From contig PMIJ01000199.1 of the NCBI GenBank assembly GCA_003157015.1, positions 1 through 38,737 of the forward strand: a stretch of 38,737 nucleotides of DNA, read 5' to 3'. The notes beneath the pieces were generated by a model. The model was not told where the DNA came from, made no database searches, and saw only the letters and a program-made list of their open reading frames with translations. The position numbers were made by a program, and so were the translations under genes. Below, piece by piece: positions 9,233 through 17,724 of this stretch; position 1 is the stretch's first letter, and every line of letters starts with the position of its first letter. This DNA comes from Bacteroidales bacterium. Lineage in GTDB: Bacteria > Bacteroidota > Bacteroidia > Bacteroidales > VadinHA17.

Positions 9233-9311
9233 ACCCCCTACCTCCCCATTTGGGGGCTCTCGCCTATCGTAATTAAGGTTTAAAGTCCCCCATTTGGCGG
9301 ATTTAGGGGGT
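9233..9311. terminator. CCCCC/GGGGG inverted repeat between ggt and the Ehr-like operon
   Basis: Outer arms ACCCCCTA (9233-9240) and TAGGGGGT (9304-9311) are perfectly complementary. Inside lie CCCCATTTGGGG (9244-9255) and a CCCCCATTTGGCGG copy (9287-9300). The right arm overlaps the stop codon of the minus-strand gene. The position at a convergent junction suggests a shared terminator. A related element is the palindrome at 29210-29225. Confidence 0.6.
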
Positions 9312-10061
9312 AATCCCAATTAAATCCATCACTCCATTAATGAATGTCAGAGGGTGAACAGGATTTCCCGGTATGTATAAATCGATATTATTTTGTTCAA
9401 TAAAACTTCTGTCAATGGCGGGACTCCCTTCAAAAATACCTCCACTGATAGCATCTGTTCCGGCAAGAATAATAATTTTAGGGGAAGGAACTGCGTTATA
9501 GGTAATCTCCAGGGCTTCAGCCATATTCCGCGAAAGCGGGCCTGTAATAACAATACCGTCAGCATGACGGGGTGAAGCAACAAATTCAATTCCATACCTC
9601 CCCATATCAAAATTCACATTCCCGCATGCATTCAGCTCTAGCTCAGTACTGTTATCTCCTCCCGCCGAAACCTGTCGTAGTTTCAATGCGCTTTTAAAAA
9701 GTTTTCTTATCTCTTTCCTGACTATTGTTTCTTCAAGTCGTACAGGATTTTCAGAACCAGGTTTTATTACAAGCGTTTCCCTTAAATTTGAAGTTATCCT
9801 GTAATCATTTGTGAACCTGATTTTTTCAGGCAGCAGGAATGAACATTCTTTACAAAAAGTACATCTCCCCAAATCAATGGATCCCGATCTGTTGTCAATA
9901 GCCATTACAGGGCAGATGGCAGATACATTTTCAATTTCTTGTATTGTCATGTCTCCTGAAATGACCGGACGTCCTCTGAACAAACCGGACACAGGTTGTG
10001 TACGCAGATTCTTAATATATTGTCTGCCATGACTTTTCAGAACTTTTATCTCTTTCAGCAT
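9303..10061 (-). CDS. ehrS: Ehr-type small subunit: one-cluster ferredoxin fused to a NuoB/HyfI-like domain with a degenerate N2 site
   Basis: The 252-aa protein has two parts. Residues ~30-85 form a ferredoxin domain with CTFCKEC (67, 70, 73) plus C50 before a Pro, enough for exactly one [4Fe-4S] cluster; the second cluster's ligands are replaced. Residues ~130-250 match the small subunit of group 4 hydrogenases and complex I (NuoB), with SPRHADGIVITGP and AISGGIF. Of the four N2-cluster cysteines only C146 remains: the others read Leu143 (LNAC), Asp203 (GTDAISGG) and Asn233 (IPGNP instead of IPGCP). The open frame reaches 10172, but that extension overlaps the preceding gene; ATG 10061 follows it after 22 bases. 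It is the last gene of the operon. Electron transfer by the classical route to an N2 site looks impossible, so the role is open. The symbol follows Ehr naming and is tentative. Confidence 0.8.
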   Translation of the reverse strand: MLKEIKVLKSHGRQYIKNLRTQPVSGLFRGRPVISGDMTIQEIENVSAICPVMAIDNRSGSIDLGRCTFCKECSFLLPEKIRFTNDYRITSNLRETLVIKPGSENPVRLEETIVRKEIRKLFKSALKLRQVSAGGDNSTELELNACGNVNFDMGRYGIEFVASPRHADGIVITGPLSRNMAEALEITYNAVPSPKIIILAGTDAISGGIFEGSPAIDRSFIEQNNIDLYIPGNPVHPLTFINGVMDLIGITP

Positions 10062-10083
10062 TATAGAAATGTTCAATAAAATT

Positions 10084-11610
10084 TTATAAATCGTTTCCGC
10101 AATAAGACAGGTTAAAACTCTTATTGCATATCGGGAAGTCAGATATTTCCTGATTACGTACAGCCAATGCAAGAACCATCCAGTTATGAATCGAAGGATC
10201 CTTCACTTTATAATGTAAAATGTTGCCATCATTGTCACTAACGGCTGTATGACAAATTTCTCCCCTCCATCCTTCCACTATTGAGATCCCAACGCTGTTT
10301 TGTTTTAACTCATAATTATAAACAGGCTTAATAATTTTTTTTTCTTTTTGTCGCCAGATCTCAATAAGCCCACCTAAGATTTTCACCGATTCACGTACCT
10401 CAAGATTGCGTTGCATGCCACGAGCAAATACATCACCTGTTTCAAGTGTTACCTGTTGAACCGGATAGGTCCTGTAGAATTGAAAGGGATGTGTTACCCG
10501 AATGTCGCGTGGAATATCACAGGTGCGTGCAGCCATTCCTACAGCACCTGTCATCAGGGCTTGTTGCTTTGTTACTTTTCCGATATCCTCAAACCTAGCA
10601 AGAAGGCTTGGCAAGGAATATATACACTCAGTCACTTCACAAAATCGCCGGTCGACATCTTTAATCACTCTCAGCATTTCTTCTGCAACATCATTACTAA
10701 GGGGAAAATTACTTCCTCCCGGACGCACTAAACCTTTGCCAAAGCGGTTGCCACACCATAACTGAGTTGTATTTATTATTAATGTTCTGAGAGCCTCACT
10801 TACAACTTGTCCAAGTTGGTAAGCAACATCACCGCATAATGCAGCAGTGTCTCCAATATGGACAGCAATCCTTTCCAATTCCAAAGCAATACATCGTTCA
10901 ATCTGCAATTTCTCGCTGACTTCAACGGCAGCTAATGACTCAATAAGTTGTGAATGAGCCAGAGCGTGTCCGATTGAAGTATCTCCGGCAATACTTTCTG
11001 AAAGGATACATCTTTGTAGTGAATCTTTTCTTTCGATGAATAATTTCTCAATTCCACGATGCTGATACCCAAGTTGAATTTCGAGATGCAATACTTTTTC
11101 ACCATTACAGATAAACCTGAAATGGCCCGGTTCAATAATACCTGCATGTACAGGGCCCACTCCCACCTCATGCAACTCTTCACTCTCAATCGAATAGAAA
11201 GGATAATTCTCAATGGTCTTTGATTTATCAAAGCGGTCATACGAATATCTTACCGGTTTCAACCATGGATGATCATTAAATTCTACACCAAAATTTTCAT
11301 GAATCTCGCGTTCAAATATCTGAAGTTGAGGGCAAACCGTAGTTAATGATTTTAATTCAGGTTTATTCATGTTCTGTTCATGTGAGAACACAGCAATACT
11401 TTTATTATTGTCGTCAGCTATATAACAATAAAACTTCAGAATACCGGATATTACTACTCCATAATAAACCACGCAATGTTTCGCTTCATTTTTCAGAAGA
11501 AGACTTACCTGTTCATAAAAAAGATCATATTTTAAAACGGGTATTTCTTTAAGGTCAAGCGGAAATGAATTATTTTTTACTTCTGAATATAATTTTTGAT
11601 TCATTATCAT
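10084..11610 (-). CDS. ehrL: Ehr-type large subunit (NuoCD/HycE-like) without Ni-Fe ligands
   Basis: The 508-aa protein combines a NuoC-like domain (~1-125, ending IFEREIHENFGVEFNDHPWL) with a NuoD/HycE-like domain (~148-508, opening VGVGPVHAGIIEPGHF). In true [NiFe] enzymes four cysteines hold the metal site. Here the first pair (RVCGICG-type) aligns without gaps to SIAGDTS, putting Ala208 and Thr211 at the cysteine positions. The C-terminal DPCxxC motif reads NLSYCGND, with Ser502 and Gly505 at the cysteine positions. No Ni-Fe centre can therefore form. The absence of any C-terminal maturation peptide (the protein ends four residues after C504) and of hyp genes nearby fits. It sits in the operon between the ehrD-like and ehrS-like genes with gaps of 2 and 22 bases. 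Best described as Ehr-type, function unknown; not a hydrogenase. Confidence 0.85.
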   Translation of the reverse strand: MIMNQKLYSEVKNNSFPLDLKEIPVLKYDLFYEQVSLLLKNEAKHCVVYYGVVISGILKFYCYIADDNNKSIAVFSHEQNMNKPELKSLTTVCPQLQIFEREIHENFGVEFNDHPWLKPVRYSYDRFDKSKTIENYPFYSIESEELHEVGVGPVHAGIIEPGHFRFICNGEKVLHLEIQLGYQHRGIEKLFIERKDSLQRCILSESIAGDTSIGHALAHSQLIESLAAVEVSEKLQIERCIALELERIAVHIGDTAALCGDVAYQLGQVVSEALRTLIINTTQLWCGNRFGKGLVRPGGSNFPLSNDVAEEMLRVIKDVDRRFCEVTECIYSLPSLLARFEDIGKVTKQQALMTGAVGMAARTCDIPRDIRVTHPFQFYRTYPVQQVTLETGDVFARGMQRNLEVRESVKILGGLIEIWRQKEKKIIKPVYNYELKQNSVGISIVEGWRGEICHTAVSDNDGNILHYKVKDPSIHNWMVLALAVRNQEISDFPICNKSFNLSYCGNDL

Positions 11611-11612
11611 TC

Positions 11613-13040
11613 CTATTTGGGTAATAAGCCAAAACTTTGATTTATAAGATCAACCAAAAAAGGTGGTTGATAAAAACACATAATAATAACTATTCCAAGA
11701 AGGACAAACTGGCTGACTGATTCAACTGGATTAACCTTATCAGGTACTTTCGAATCACCTTCATTCCTCGAATTGGAAAAGAGAATATGCATAATCCTTG
11801 TACTCATGGCATAGATCACAAAACATAGCAGAATAATTGCAATAACCAGAACAAACCATTTATCATTTAATACCAATCCTTTAAATATCATGAACTCTGA
11901 TATAAACAATCCCGAAGGAGGAATGGCAAGGATGCAGACCATTCCAAGCAAAAGGACTAAAGCGCCAGCCGGATATAGTTCCATATATTTACCGCATTCA
12001 TCCAGTTTGAAAGTGTGAAGTACCCTGGACAATTGGCCCATCTGATAAAAAAGGCTTGATTTTGTAAGTGAATGCAGGACAAGCAAAAGCAACGCTGCAT
12101 AATAACCGTATCCCCCTACACCTACTGCAATAGCCACCAATCCCATATTTTCGAGACTTGAATAAGCAAGCATCCGTTTAAGATGTTTTGCTTTAAGCAT
12201 ATAACCTGCAGCCACTAACAACGACAATAATCCTGAAAGAATAAGGACACTATTCATAAAAGGCAAAATAGTCGATGAAGCGAACAATGTATATACTCGG
12301 AAAATTGCCAGGAATCCTACATTCATCAAAGTAGTGGAAATCAAAGCGCTTATTGGAGGTGGAGCCACTGAATGAGCATCAATAGTTACCGTATGCATGG
12401 GAAAAAGTCCCATTTTTGTACTAAAGCCGATTAAAACAAATACAAATGCGATTTTGAGATACAGGGGATTAGCCAGATTAATAATATTGATCAATGAAGC
12501 AAATGAAAGGTTTGCAGCATCATCGCGACCATATATAAATCCTAAAAATAAAATACCCAGATAAGCCATAGCAATTCCCGTCGAACAGATAAAAACATAT
12601 TTCCAGGTCGCCTCCAGAGCCATCTCGGTCCGGTCGTGATAAATAAGTGCTGCAACAGCTAATGTAGTGGCCTCCACAAAGATCCATAGAACAGTCATCC
12701 CATTTGCCAGGTATGCGCCTGTCATAAAAGTCATAAGAGCAATGAGTGCTGAATGGTAAATGTCATATTTTTTTGTGTCATCTTTTGAAGCATAAATAAA
12801 ACCATGATAAACAGTGGGAATTGTTAAAAATGATAAAACGGAGAGTAATAAAACGCCCAGACTATTAAATGTGAAATAGCCAAGTTCAGTTTTGTTCAAA
12901 TTAGTCCAACAATGAAGTGTAAGCCAGATATGTAGTAATACAAAGCTAATGGTCATGATTTTAGTAATAGTTTTGTTTTTAAACAAAACTATAGCTATGA
13001 TCATTATTGATGATATTATAAAAAACAATAAAAGTGTCAT
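11613..13040 (-). CDS. ehrD: Ehr-type antiporter-like membrane subunit (HyfF/NuoN-like)
   Basis: The 475-aa protein has about 14 membrane helices and belongs to the proton-conducting (NuoL/M/N, MrpA/D) family. The charged residues that drive ion movement are kept: Glu123 in WIFVEATTLA (helix 5) and Lys209 in GFSTKMGLFPMHTV (helix 7), followed by DAHSVAPPPISALIS. The helix 8 position often held by Lys is Asn240 (TTLMNVGF). The closest pattern is HyfF, the second antiporter-like subunit of hydrogenase 4. It starts 3 bases after the stop of the ehrC-like gene, so it is clearly part of the operon. Predicted role: one ion channel of the membrane arm, H+ or Na+ undetermined. Confidence 0.83.
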   Translation of the reverse strand: MTLLLFFIISSIMIIAIVLFKNKTITKIMTISFVLLHIWLTLHCWTNLNKTELGYFTFNSLGVLLLSVLSFLTIPTVYHGFIYASKDDTKKYDIYHSALIALMTFMTGAYLANGMTVLWIFVEATTLAVAALIYHDRTEMALEATWKYVFICSTGIAMAYLGILFLGFIYGRDDAANLSFASLINIINLANPLYLKIAFVFVLIGFSTKMGLFPMHTVTIDAHSVAPPPISALISTTLMNVGFLAIFRVYTLFASSTILPFMNSVLILSGLLSLLVAAGYMLKAKHLKRMLAYSSLENMGLVAIAVGVGGYGYYAALLLLVLHSLTKSSLFYQMGQLSRVLHTFKLDECGKYMELYPAGALVLLLGMVCILAIPPSGLFISEFMIFKGLVLNDKWFVLVIAIILLCFVIYAMSTRIMHILFSNSRNEGDSKVPDKVNPVESVSQFVLLGIVIIMCFYQPPFLVDLINQSFGLLPK

Positions 13041-13043
13041 CTA

Positions 13044-13658
13044 TTAATCTTTTAACATGGTAAGCTGGTTAGTATGAGGTTTGAGTCGTAATCCGAAAAA
13101 TCCAAGAATTAAAACTCCCACAAAAATGTCAAGCAATATTCCAACATTTATCATCATTGGCATTTTATTCCCGATTGCGAGCGAAAATATAAAAACTGCA
13201 TTTTCAATAATTAAGAAACCTATAAGATGAGAAATTATCAGTTTATGCGTTACTATGATCAGTAGACCGGTAAACAGAGTAAAAAGAGCTATGGTCATGT
13301 AAATAGCATTAACAAAGGAGTTTACCAGGGAATTCGCCAGAATAACACTTATAAGTAATGCAAAAATTGATAAGATAAGTGAATAAAATCCGGGCATTGC
13401 TAAATGATGAACTTTTGTTATACCTGAACGGTAGATGATCCTTGTCAATAAATATGGAATCAAAATAGCTTTAAAAACCAACGATTCGAAAGCAATAAAA
13501 ATCAGGTTCGCAGTATTGACCTCTTTTAGTTCAAATATAGCAATACCGCACAGTAATAATCCTTGCAGTCCTACCAGCCTTGTATAAACTATTAGCCTTT
13601 CGGCAGAGGCAAAGTAAACCAGAGTCACTGCGAACAAAACTATCAGGTAATTTACCAT
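13044..13658 (-). CDS. ehrC: Ehr-type HyfE-like membrane subunit
   Basis: The 204-aa, very hydrophobic protein has about six helices and matches HyfE in size, in position between the NuoH-like and second antiporter-like genes, and in its C-terminal half, which is NuoK-like (LIIVTHKLIISHLIGFLIIENAVFIFSLAIG, including the buried Glu in IIENAVF). HyfE and NuoK-type subunits bridge the antiporter-like subunits and the NuoH-like subunit. Sequence conservation in this family is low, so context carries much of the weight. It lies 9 bases after the ehrB-like gene and 3 bases before the ehrD-like one. Confidence 0.75.
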   Translation of the reverse strand: MVNYLIVLFAVTLVYFASAERLIVYTRLVGLQGLLLCGIAIFELKEVNTANLIFIAFESLVFKAILIPYLLTRIIYRSGITKVHHLAMPGFYSLILSIFALLISVILANSLVNSFVNAIYMTIALFTLFTGLLIIVTHKLIISHLIGFLIIENAVFIFSLAIGNKMPMMINVGILLDIFVGVLILGFFGLRLKPHTNQLTMLKD

Positions 13659-13667
13659 TCTATAATT

Positions 13668-14582
13668 CTATATTTTATCAGTCAATATTAAGATTATCAC
13701 AAAAGCTATCCATCCGATTGAAGATATAGTCAAAATGAATTTAGGATTTAGATTCATTTTATTCCGTGCCCTAAAAGATTCTATAAGACCAATGATTATT
13801 GCAAATATTATCTGAACTGCCATGAATAGAACAATCTGTAAAAAGATGTTCCATCCGGCAGGAACAATAACATTACACATCAAAGCACCATAAATTGAAA
13901 ACTTCAAATACGAACCTATATGAATCAATGCTTTGTCGAAACCGCTGTTGTCAAGGATCATCACTTCATGGATCATTGTGAGTTCCAGATGTGTTTTTGG
14001 GTCATCAACAGGAATCCTGCAGTTTTCAACCATTGCAATCTGAATAAATAAATAGAATCCTATAATACTGTATATCAATACATAATTATTCCCTGTAACA
14101 AAAAAATGACTAAAAATATCCGAGAAAGATGTATAACCGGTAAACATGGCAAATGTGGCCAGCAGGATAAAAAACGCCGGTTCCACCAGCATGGAGAAAA
14201 ATGCTTCACGATTCGCTCCCATTCCCTCAAAACTGCTACCGGTATCGAGAGCGGCAATAATTGCAAAAAACTTACCGAATCCAAGAAGGTAAGAGAAAAA
14301 CACAAAATCACCTTCAAAAGATATTGGAGCAGCCTGATTAGCAAAAGGTATTACCAGCAATGCACAAAAAATGCATGACAACGATATAGCAGGCGCTAAT
14401 TGAAATATTAATCCTGTTGTATTGCTGAAAACACTGCCTTTCCTTAGAAGAACACCAATTTCTTTAATCGGCTGAAGTATGCCCGAACCTTTTCTCCCTG
14501 AAGTAATGCTTTTTGTCCTTACTATTATTCCGGGAAAGAAAAAAGCTGAAACTAAAATTAAAATAAATCCTATCAATGTCAA
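13668..14582 (-). CDS. ehrB: Ehr-type NuoH/HyfC-like membrane subunit, TTG start
   Basis: The 304-aa protein has about eight helices and the signatures of the NuoH/HyfC family. GRKGSGILQPIKE follows helix 1 (around residue 29), FEGMGANREA is at 118-127, and the acidic loop ENCRIPVDDPKTHLEL is at 186-201. In complex I this subunit contacts the NuoB/NuoD module and links redox chemistry to ion movement, and its acidic loop is kept here although the redox module is altered. No ATG is available near the N-terminus. The frame opens with TTG at 14582, overlapping the TGA of the upstream gene as TTGA, which implies translational coupling. Family confident; the start is likely but unusual. Confidence 0.82.
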   Translation of the reverse strand: MTLIGFILILVSAFFFPGIIVRTKSITSGRKGSGILQPIKEIGVLLRKGSVFSNTTGLIFQLAPAISLSCIFCALLVIPFANQAAPISFEGDFVFFSYLLGFGKFFAIIAALDTGSSFEGMGANREAFFSMLVEPAFFILLATFAMFTGYTSFSDIFSHFFVTGNNYVLIYSIIGFYLFIQIAMVENCRIPVDDPKTHLELTMIHEVMILDNSGFDKALIHIGSYLKFSIYGALMCNVIVPAGWNIFLQIVLFMAVQIIFAIIIGLIESFRARNKMNLNPKFILTISSIGWIAFVIILILTDKI

Positions 14583-16573
14583 ATGATGTTAAAGTAGGTC
14601 AATAAAAATACAAGTAACATATAAACAAACGCATATAAAATATAATGTTGAATCTGTCCGGTCTGCATTACTGCAATCTTTTTTAAGAGGTTCGAAAACC
14701 AATTAACAGGCTTGTCAATCAGCATCTTTTTAAAAATATCATCGCTATGCGACTCAAAAGTTCTCTTATCAGGAAATATTTCATCTTCCAGAATGTCTCT
14801 CATTATCTTTTTTGTCTGAAGCACAGGTTTTGCTATATGATTATAGTTATAGGCATAGGATGTGGCCGTATATTGTTGTTTAGATGTGCCGGCTGAATAG
14901 CCGCAACCCCACGTGGGTCCATAAGAAATTTGTCGCGACTTAAGATGATAATGCCTGTAAACCAGTAAAATAACAACTGTAATGATAAATACACCACTAA
15001 GAAGACTTATTTGGGTGAGGTTATTGAGAGAGGCGCCTGCAATAAGAGTTATATCGGGAAGTTTGAATACCCGGGATATTATATCAAATACAGGTCTGAC
15101 AAATAGAACCGATGCCAATCCTATAGTAACAATAAAAGTAATGGTAATATATTGAGGGGAAATCATATCATTACTGACTTCTTTTGCCATTTTTGCTTTT
15201 TCCGAACGTGATTCCCCAAGGAATACAATTCCAAAAGCTTTTGTAAAACAGAATATTGCCAGTCCGCCAATAAGAGCCAGCCCGACAATAGTCCCCAGAA
15301 TTATAATAGATTGAAATAAGTTGGCAACATACAGGCTTTTAAACATGCCTATATAGATCAGATATTCTGAAATAAAACCGTTGAACGGAGGCAAGCCGCA
15401 GATAGCCAGAGAACCTATCAGGAACAGGATTGCAGTGTATGGCATACTCTTCATTAAGCCACCCATTTGTTCAATGTTTCGCGTATGCATTGCATGATAT
15501 ACTGATCCGGCATTAAAAAAGAGAAGTGATTTAAACAAGGAATGATTCAAAACATGAAGCAAACCCCCGCTAAAGCCCAGTAAACTCAAAGGGGTATTGT
15601 TAGTCGCCAGACCAATTACCCCTAATCCTATTCCGATTCCTATGATACCTATATTCTCAATGCTATGGTATGCTAACAAACGTTTAAGATCGTGCTGCAC
15701 AATAGCCATCATAACACCAAGAATTCCTGATATCAATGAGATAATGAGAATTGAAATACCTATCATAAGCAGATCGTTTTGAACTGATATCAAAACTCTC
15801 AGAATACCATAAATACCCATTTTTATCATTACGCCCGACATCACCCCCGATACATGCGACGGGGCCGCAGGATGTGCCTCTGGTAACCATGTGTGCAAAG
15901 GAATAAACCCCGCCTTTATGCCAAAACCAATAAAAAACAGGATAAAAAGTAAAAAATTTGAGTGGTTAGAAAAATAAAGTCTAAGAGCATCAAAACTCAT
16001 TTGCCCGGTAGCTTTGCCGACCAATAAAAAAGCAATCAACAGAAAAAACATGCCTACATGCATCTGTATCAGGTAACTTATACCTGTTTTCAATATGGTT
16101 CGATCCTCTGCTTCAAAAATAACAAGCAGAAATGATGATAGGGCCATGATTTCCCAAACGATGAGAAATGTCAGACCATCACGGATCATCACCACCATTA
16201 TCATCGACAGATAAAGCCATAAGTATGAAAAAAAATGTATTGAAAAGGATAGGGAATTTTTGTTTTGATAATATGGCCTGAGGTATCCTTTTGCATAGAG
16301 TAAACCAACTAAAACAGTTATATTAATTACAGCTATAAAAAATGCGGAAAGCCTGTCGATTACCAGAATAAGACTATTTCGGAAAGCTGGCAATTCAAGA
16401 TCTATTTTCAGTACCTGGCAGTTTCCTGAAAAAACTTTAAAACACCATGCTGAGCTTAAAACGATAGCACCGGTAAGCAGAAACAAAGTATAGTAGTACT
16501 TATAAGACTTGGGTATAAAAAAAACCAGAAATGTCAGGAATAAAATGGTAAGAAACAGTATAGCATTCATCAT
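14579..16573 (-). CDS. ehrA: Ehr-type large antiporter-like membrane subunit (HyfB/NuoL-like)
   Basis: The 664-aa protein is the first gene of the operon, with about 16 helices. Key residues of proton-pumping antiporter-like subunits are present: Glu141 in LIVWEIMALSS, Lys220 in GFGIKAGFIPLHTWLPEAHP, and Lys251 in VMIKMGIYG. The C-terminal part (TWGCGYSAGTSKQQYTATSY, around residue 545) is the hallmark of HyfB/HycC-type subunits rather than NuoL. Predicted role: ion channel of the membrane arm. Two adjacent ATG codons (16573, 16570) could serve as start. The upstream gap of 221 bases holds a 9-bp inverted repeat that may regulate the operon. The kept charges argue that the membrane arm is still functional. 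Confidence 0.85.
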   Translation of the reverse strand: MMNAILFLTILFLTFLVFFIPKSYKYYYTLFLLTGAIVLSSAWCFKVFSGNCQVLKIDLELPAFRNSLILVIDRLSAFFIAVINITVLVGLLYAKGYLRPYYQNKNSLSFSIHFFSYLWLYLSMIMVVMIRDGLTFLIVWEIMALSSFLLVIFEAEDRTILKTGISYLIQMHVGMFFLLIAFLLVGKATGQMSFDALRLYFSNHSNFLLFILFFIGFGIKAGFIPLHTWLPEAHPAAPSHVSGVMSGVMIKMGIYGILRVLISVQNDLLMIGISILIISLISGILGVMMAIVQHDLKRLLAYHSIENIGIIGIGIGLGVIGLATNNTPLSLLGFSGGLLHVLNHSLFKSLLFFNAGSVYHAMHTRNIEQMGGLMKSMPYTAILFLIGSLAICGLPPFNGFISEYLIYIGMFKSLYVANLFQSIIILGTIVGLALIGGLAIFCFTKAFGIVFLGESRSEKAKMAKEVSNDMISPQYITITFIVTIGLASVLFVRPVFDIISRVFKLPDITLIAGASLNNLTQISLLSGVFIITVVILLVYRHYHLKSRQISYGPTWGCGYSAGTSKQQYTATSYAYNYNHIAKPVLQTKKIMRDILEDEIFPDKRTFESHSDDIFKKMLIDKPVNWFSNLLKKIAVMQTGQIQHYILYAFVYMLLVFLLTYFNII

Positions 16574-16605
16574 GAGTGGTAAATAACGTAAACTCTCAAT
16601 GTTTT

Positions 16606-16642
16606 TATATTGTCAATAAATATCTTGATCCAAGACAATATA
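16606..16642. promoter_or_regulatory. Inverted repeat upstream of the Ehr-like operon
   Basis: TATATTGTC (16606-16614) and GACAATATA (16634-16642) are perfect complements with a 19-base spacer that itself holds the small palindrome CTTG-ATC-CAAG (16624-16634). It lies 33 bases before the first operon gene in transcription direction and is a plausible operator. No regulator was identified. Confidence 0.4.
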
Positions 16643-16794
16643 TTTAAGAATTGTAATTCATTCAGAAAGAATTATTTACAATATGTTTTTTAACACGAGA
16701 GGAATTTTATGACCACAAAAATAGAAAATAATCTTTCTCTTTATACATATGGCAATAAATTCGTCTAAAAATCCGACATGTCCGCAAAAAGTAT

Positions 16795-17514
16795 TTATTT
16801 GAGTGATGGTCCGGAAAGACGTGAAGGATCATGCCGATTCCTGCTTTTTATGCAATAGATAAAATGATTGTCCTTATAGACAGTTTCGATCAAACCAAAA
16901 TATATTAAATCAGCTAAAATATTCTCAGCAGTGCTTTTAGGCAGAAATGCCATTCTGCAGAACTTTGAGATTGAGATTGATGAATTTAATTCCAGATATT
17001 CCATAAGTTTTTTTACCTTATCGCTGTATTCGATTAATATACCCCTGTTGTGAGTTTTGTTTTTCCAGACTTTCAGATGAACTGCCGTTGCGAGTATGTT
17101 TTCATCTTTTACCCTTATATAAGCCAGCCATTTACCTGGTTCGGGCTGAGCAAAAAATGGATAGTTTGCGCCCTTGGGAATTATTACTTCAAGCACTGTT
17201 TTACCATCGACAATCCATCGCTTTGACTTGAAAGTAACCTCGGGCTTGCAGTACATTCCTGCAGCAGCCTGAACCATGTAAAATTCTTCATCAGAGTGTA
17301 TCCCGGAAATGTTGCCATTATCTTTGACGCCTATAAGCAGGGTACCGCCGTCGGTATTGGAGAAAGCCACCAGTGTCTTGGCAATTTTCCTGGAATCTGA
17401 AATTTCAAATTTGAAATCCAACTCCTGGTTCTCCCCTTCCTGTATTAACCTTTTTATATATGATTGCGGTAATGGCGTAACCACATTTGCTGCTCCTGTA
17501 TTATATCTTGCCAT
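16795..17514 (-). CDS. AlbA_2-domain (Schlafen-type) protein with C-terminal winged helix
   Basis: The 239-aa protein has an AlbA_2 (formerly AAA_4) domain at about residues 20-130, recognisable from GENQELDFKFEISDSRKIAKTLVAFSNTDGGTLLIGVKDNGNISG. A region at ~150-225 with winged-helix character follows (SISKFCRMAFLPKSTAENILADLIYFGLIE). Such proteins are usually treated as putative DNA-binding transcription regulators, and the AlbA_2 fold is also related to Schlafen nuclease cores. The gene is divergent from the STAND NTPase gene across about 210 bases, so it may regulate or assist it; this is inference from position. It runs in the same direction as the Ehr-like operon, 221 bases upstream of it, and so could also act on that operon. 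Confidence 0.75.
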   Translation of the reverse strand: MARYNTGAANVVTPLPQSYIKRLIQEGENQELDFKFEISDSRKIAKTLVAFSNTDGGTLLIGVKDNGNISGIHSDEEFYMVQAAAGMYCKPEVTFKSKRWIVDGKTVLEVIIPKGANYPFFAQPEPGKWLAYIRVKDENILATAVHLKVWKNKTHNRGILIEYSDKVKKLMEYLELNSSISISKFCRMAFLPKSTAENILADLIYFGLIETVYKDNHFIYCIKSRNRHDPSRLSGPSLK

Positions 17515-17724
17515 TTTTATTAAAATGAATTAATCTGTTAGCAAATGTGAATTCAAAGTAATAAGAAGACAATATTACGAATTCCTTAAATAATAAATAA
17601 GCTGGATGCCTTATAATCTTCAGGATTAATAAGCAAACTAATAGCAGTCTGATCATTGTACTTCTCATTTATTTTCATTAATTATGCTCATACTTTATTT
17701 AAGGTTGTCCCTATACTATTTTCC

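Noticed and set aside
10062..10172. N-terminal extension of the Ehr-like small subunit
   Set aside because: It overlaps the 3' end of the preceding gene and does not resemble the ferredoxin domain; ATG 10061 fits better.
9303..16573. Annotating the operon as an active hydrogenase 4 or formate hydrogenlyase, or as complex I
   Set aside because: The Ni-Fe cysteines are absent and no formate dehydrogenase or hyp genes are seen; the fused ferredoxin and HyfB/HyfE/HyfF-type subunits do not match the Nuo operon.
17656..17724. TTG start for the STAND protein
   Set aside because: The extra 23 residues are not like the family; MKSPFKFLDSYTKEDREIFFGR is a natural N-terminus.
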